From Planctomycetaceae bacterium (GTDB lineage: Bacteria > Planctomycetota > Planctomycetia > Pirellulales > Thermoguttaceae): a stretch of DNA of 5,394 nucleotides. Of the stretch, positions 5,040-5,394 are shown piece by piece. The stretch lies in assembly GCA_031283825.1 (NCBI GenBank), contig JAITAZ010000250.1, positions 1 to 5,394 of the forward strand. Reading direction: 5' to 3'. The notes beneath the pieces were generated by a model, which was given only the letters and a program-made list of their open reading frames with translations, ran no database searches and was not told the DNA's origin. The number at the start of each line of letters is the position of its first letter. The stretch's first letter is position 1. The translations under genes were made by a program, and so were the position numbers.

Positions 5040-5336
5040 ATGTTTATTTATATTGTCAACATAAATGTTTTGCCTGTATATGTCGAGCAATTCAAATTTG
5101 AGAGTTGCGAAAACGCAAAAAATACCGTTAAAGAACCAAAAAATATTCGATTCGACGTCCTACAACAAGACGACAACCCAACCAAATTTGTCCTGTACGA
5201 AGTTTACGATGACGAAAGCGGATTAGATGAACACAAAAAAACCGAACATTACAACAAATGGAAAACAAACGTCGAACCAATGATGGCAGAAAAACGAATC
5301 GCAACAAAACTCACCGAAACGTTTTTCACAAAATAA
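5040..5336 (+). CDS. Small ABM-domain protein, LsrG-like (putative quinol monooxygenase/isomerase)
   Basis: A 98-residue protein of the antibiotic-biosynthesis-monooxygenase (dimeric alpha-beta barrel) superfamily. It closely resembles LsrG in layout: an N-terminal strand (residues 2-10), a helix (about 14-30), NIRFDVLQ (35-42), FVLYEVYDD (50-58), the EHKKTEHY block with H65 and H70 (64-71), and a C-terminal strand. E. coli LsrG, recalled as about 96 residues with the same RFDVLQ and FHKTTPHY blocks, isomerises phosphorylated autoinducer-2. Other members are small cofactor-free monooxygenases or are uncharacterised. No other lsr gene is present, so an AI-2 role should not be assumed. There is no signal peptide or membrane segment, so it is cytosolic. 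The ATG at 5040 fits the family N-terminus, although no Shine-Dalgarno sequence precedes it. The gene appears monocistronic, with a hairpin 15 bp after its stop. Confidence 0.9.
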   Translation: MFIYIVNINVLPVYVEQFKFESCENAKNTVKEPKNIRFDVLQQDDNPTKFVLYEVYDDESGLDEHKKTEHYNKWKTNVEPMMAEKRIATKLTETFFTK

Positions 5337-5351
5337 GTCTTTGGATAATAC

Positions 5352-5378
5352 CGCAATACAACTCGTATTGCGATTTTC
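5352..5378 (+). terminator. Hairpin after the ABM gene, probable terminator
   Basis: CGCAATAC (5352-5359) and GTATTGCG (5365-5372) form a perfect 8-bp stem around a 5-nt loop, starting 15 bp after the ABM stop codon. It is followed by ATTTTC, a short and interrupted T-tract, so termination may be weak. The position makes a transcript end the most likely role. Confidence 0.6.
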
Positions 5379-5394
5379 AGCGTCTCGAAAGCTA

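Noticed and set aside
1..5394. tRNA, rRNA, CRISPR array, insertion sequence or prophage genes
   Set aside because: No cloverleaf, rRNA signature, spaced identical repeats, transposase or phage protein was seen in any frame.

Overview
The window is an AT-rich bacterial chromosome segment carrying four complete protein genes and one gene cut by the left edge. A Planctomycetes-like origin is my best guess. It rests on the Ser/Thr kinase, with its HGD catalytic loop and DIG in place of DFG, on the D-2-hydroxyacid dehydrogenase subtype, on the non-ATG start likely for the kinase, and on the general lack of Shine-Dalgarno sequences. This is recall of family resemblance, not a search result. A related gut or sediment lineage is possible.

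Layout, left to right. Positions 1-221 (minus) hold the N-terminal 73 codons of a DWH-motif protein that resembles the Rpn/PD-(D/E)XK-like hypothetical proteins common in gut bacteria. Positions 222-710 are non-coding and contain four perfect 9-bp GGGACNNNN repeats plus an inverted partner. Positions 711-3344 (minus) are a tight two-gene unit: a soluble Ser/Thr protein kinase followed after 3 nt by a soluble hybrid histidine kinase (HisKA-HATPase-REC). The histidine kinase starts with eleven tandem Q-S/T-x tripeptides. A 184-bp or slightly longer gap follows. Positions 3529-4557 (minus) encode a D-2-hydroxyacid dehydrogenase. Positions 4558-5039 are a divergent intergenic region rich in signals. 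Positions 5040-5336 (plus) encode a small LsrG/ABM-type protein, followed by a hairpin at 5352-5372.

The kinase pair probably forms one signalling module in which Ser/Thr phosphorylation and a His-Asp relay are co-expressed. Neither protein shows a membrane segment or a recognisable sensor domain, so the input must come from a partner or from the non-catalytic N-termini. The dehydrogenase and the ABM protein are divergently transcribed metabolic genes. The most interesting non-coding signal is upstream of the dehydrogenase: a strong sigma-70-type promoter (TTGACA-16-TAAAAT) followed about 45 nt after the predicted start of transcription by a textbook intrinsic terminator. This looks like an attenuated leader or a roughly 65-nt small RNA whose 5' end carries an anti-Shine-Dalgarno CCUCCUU. 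A weaker promoter-terminator pair faces the other way, toward the ABM gene.
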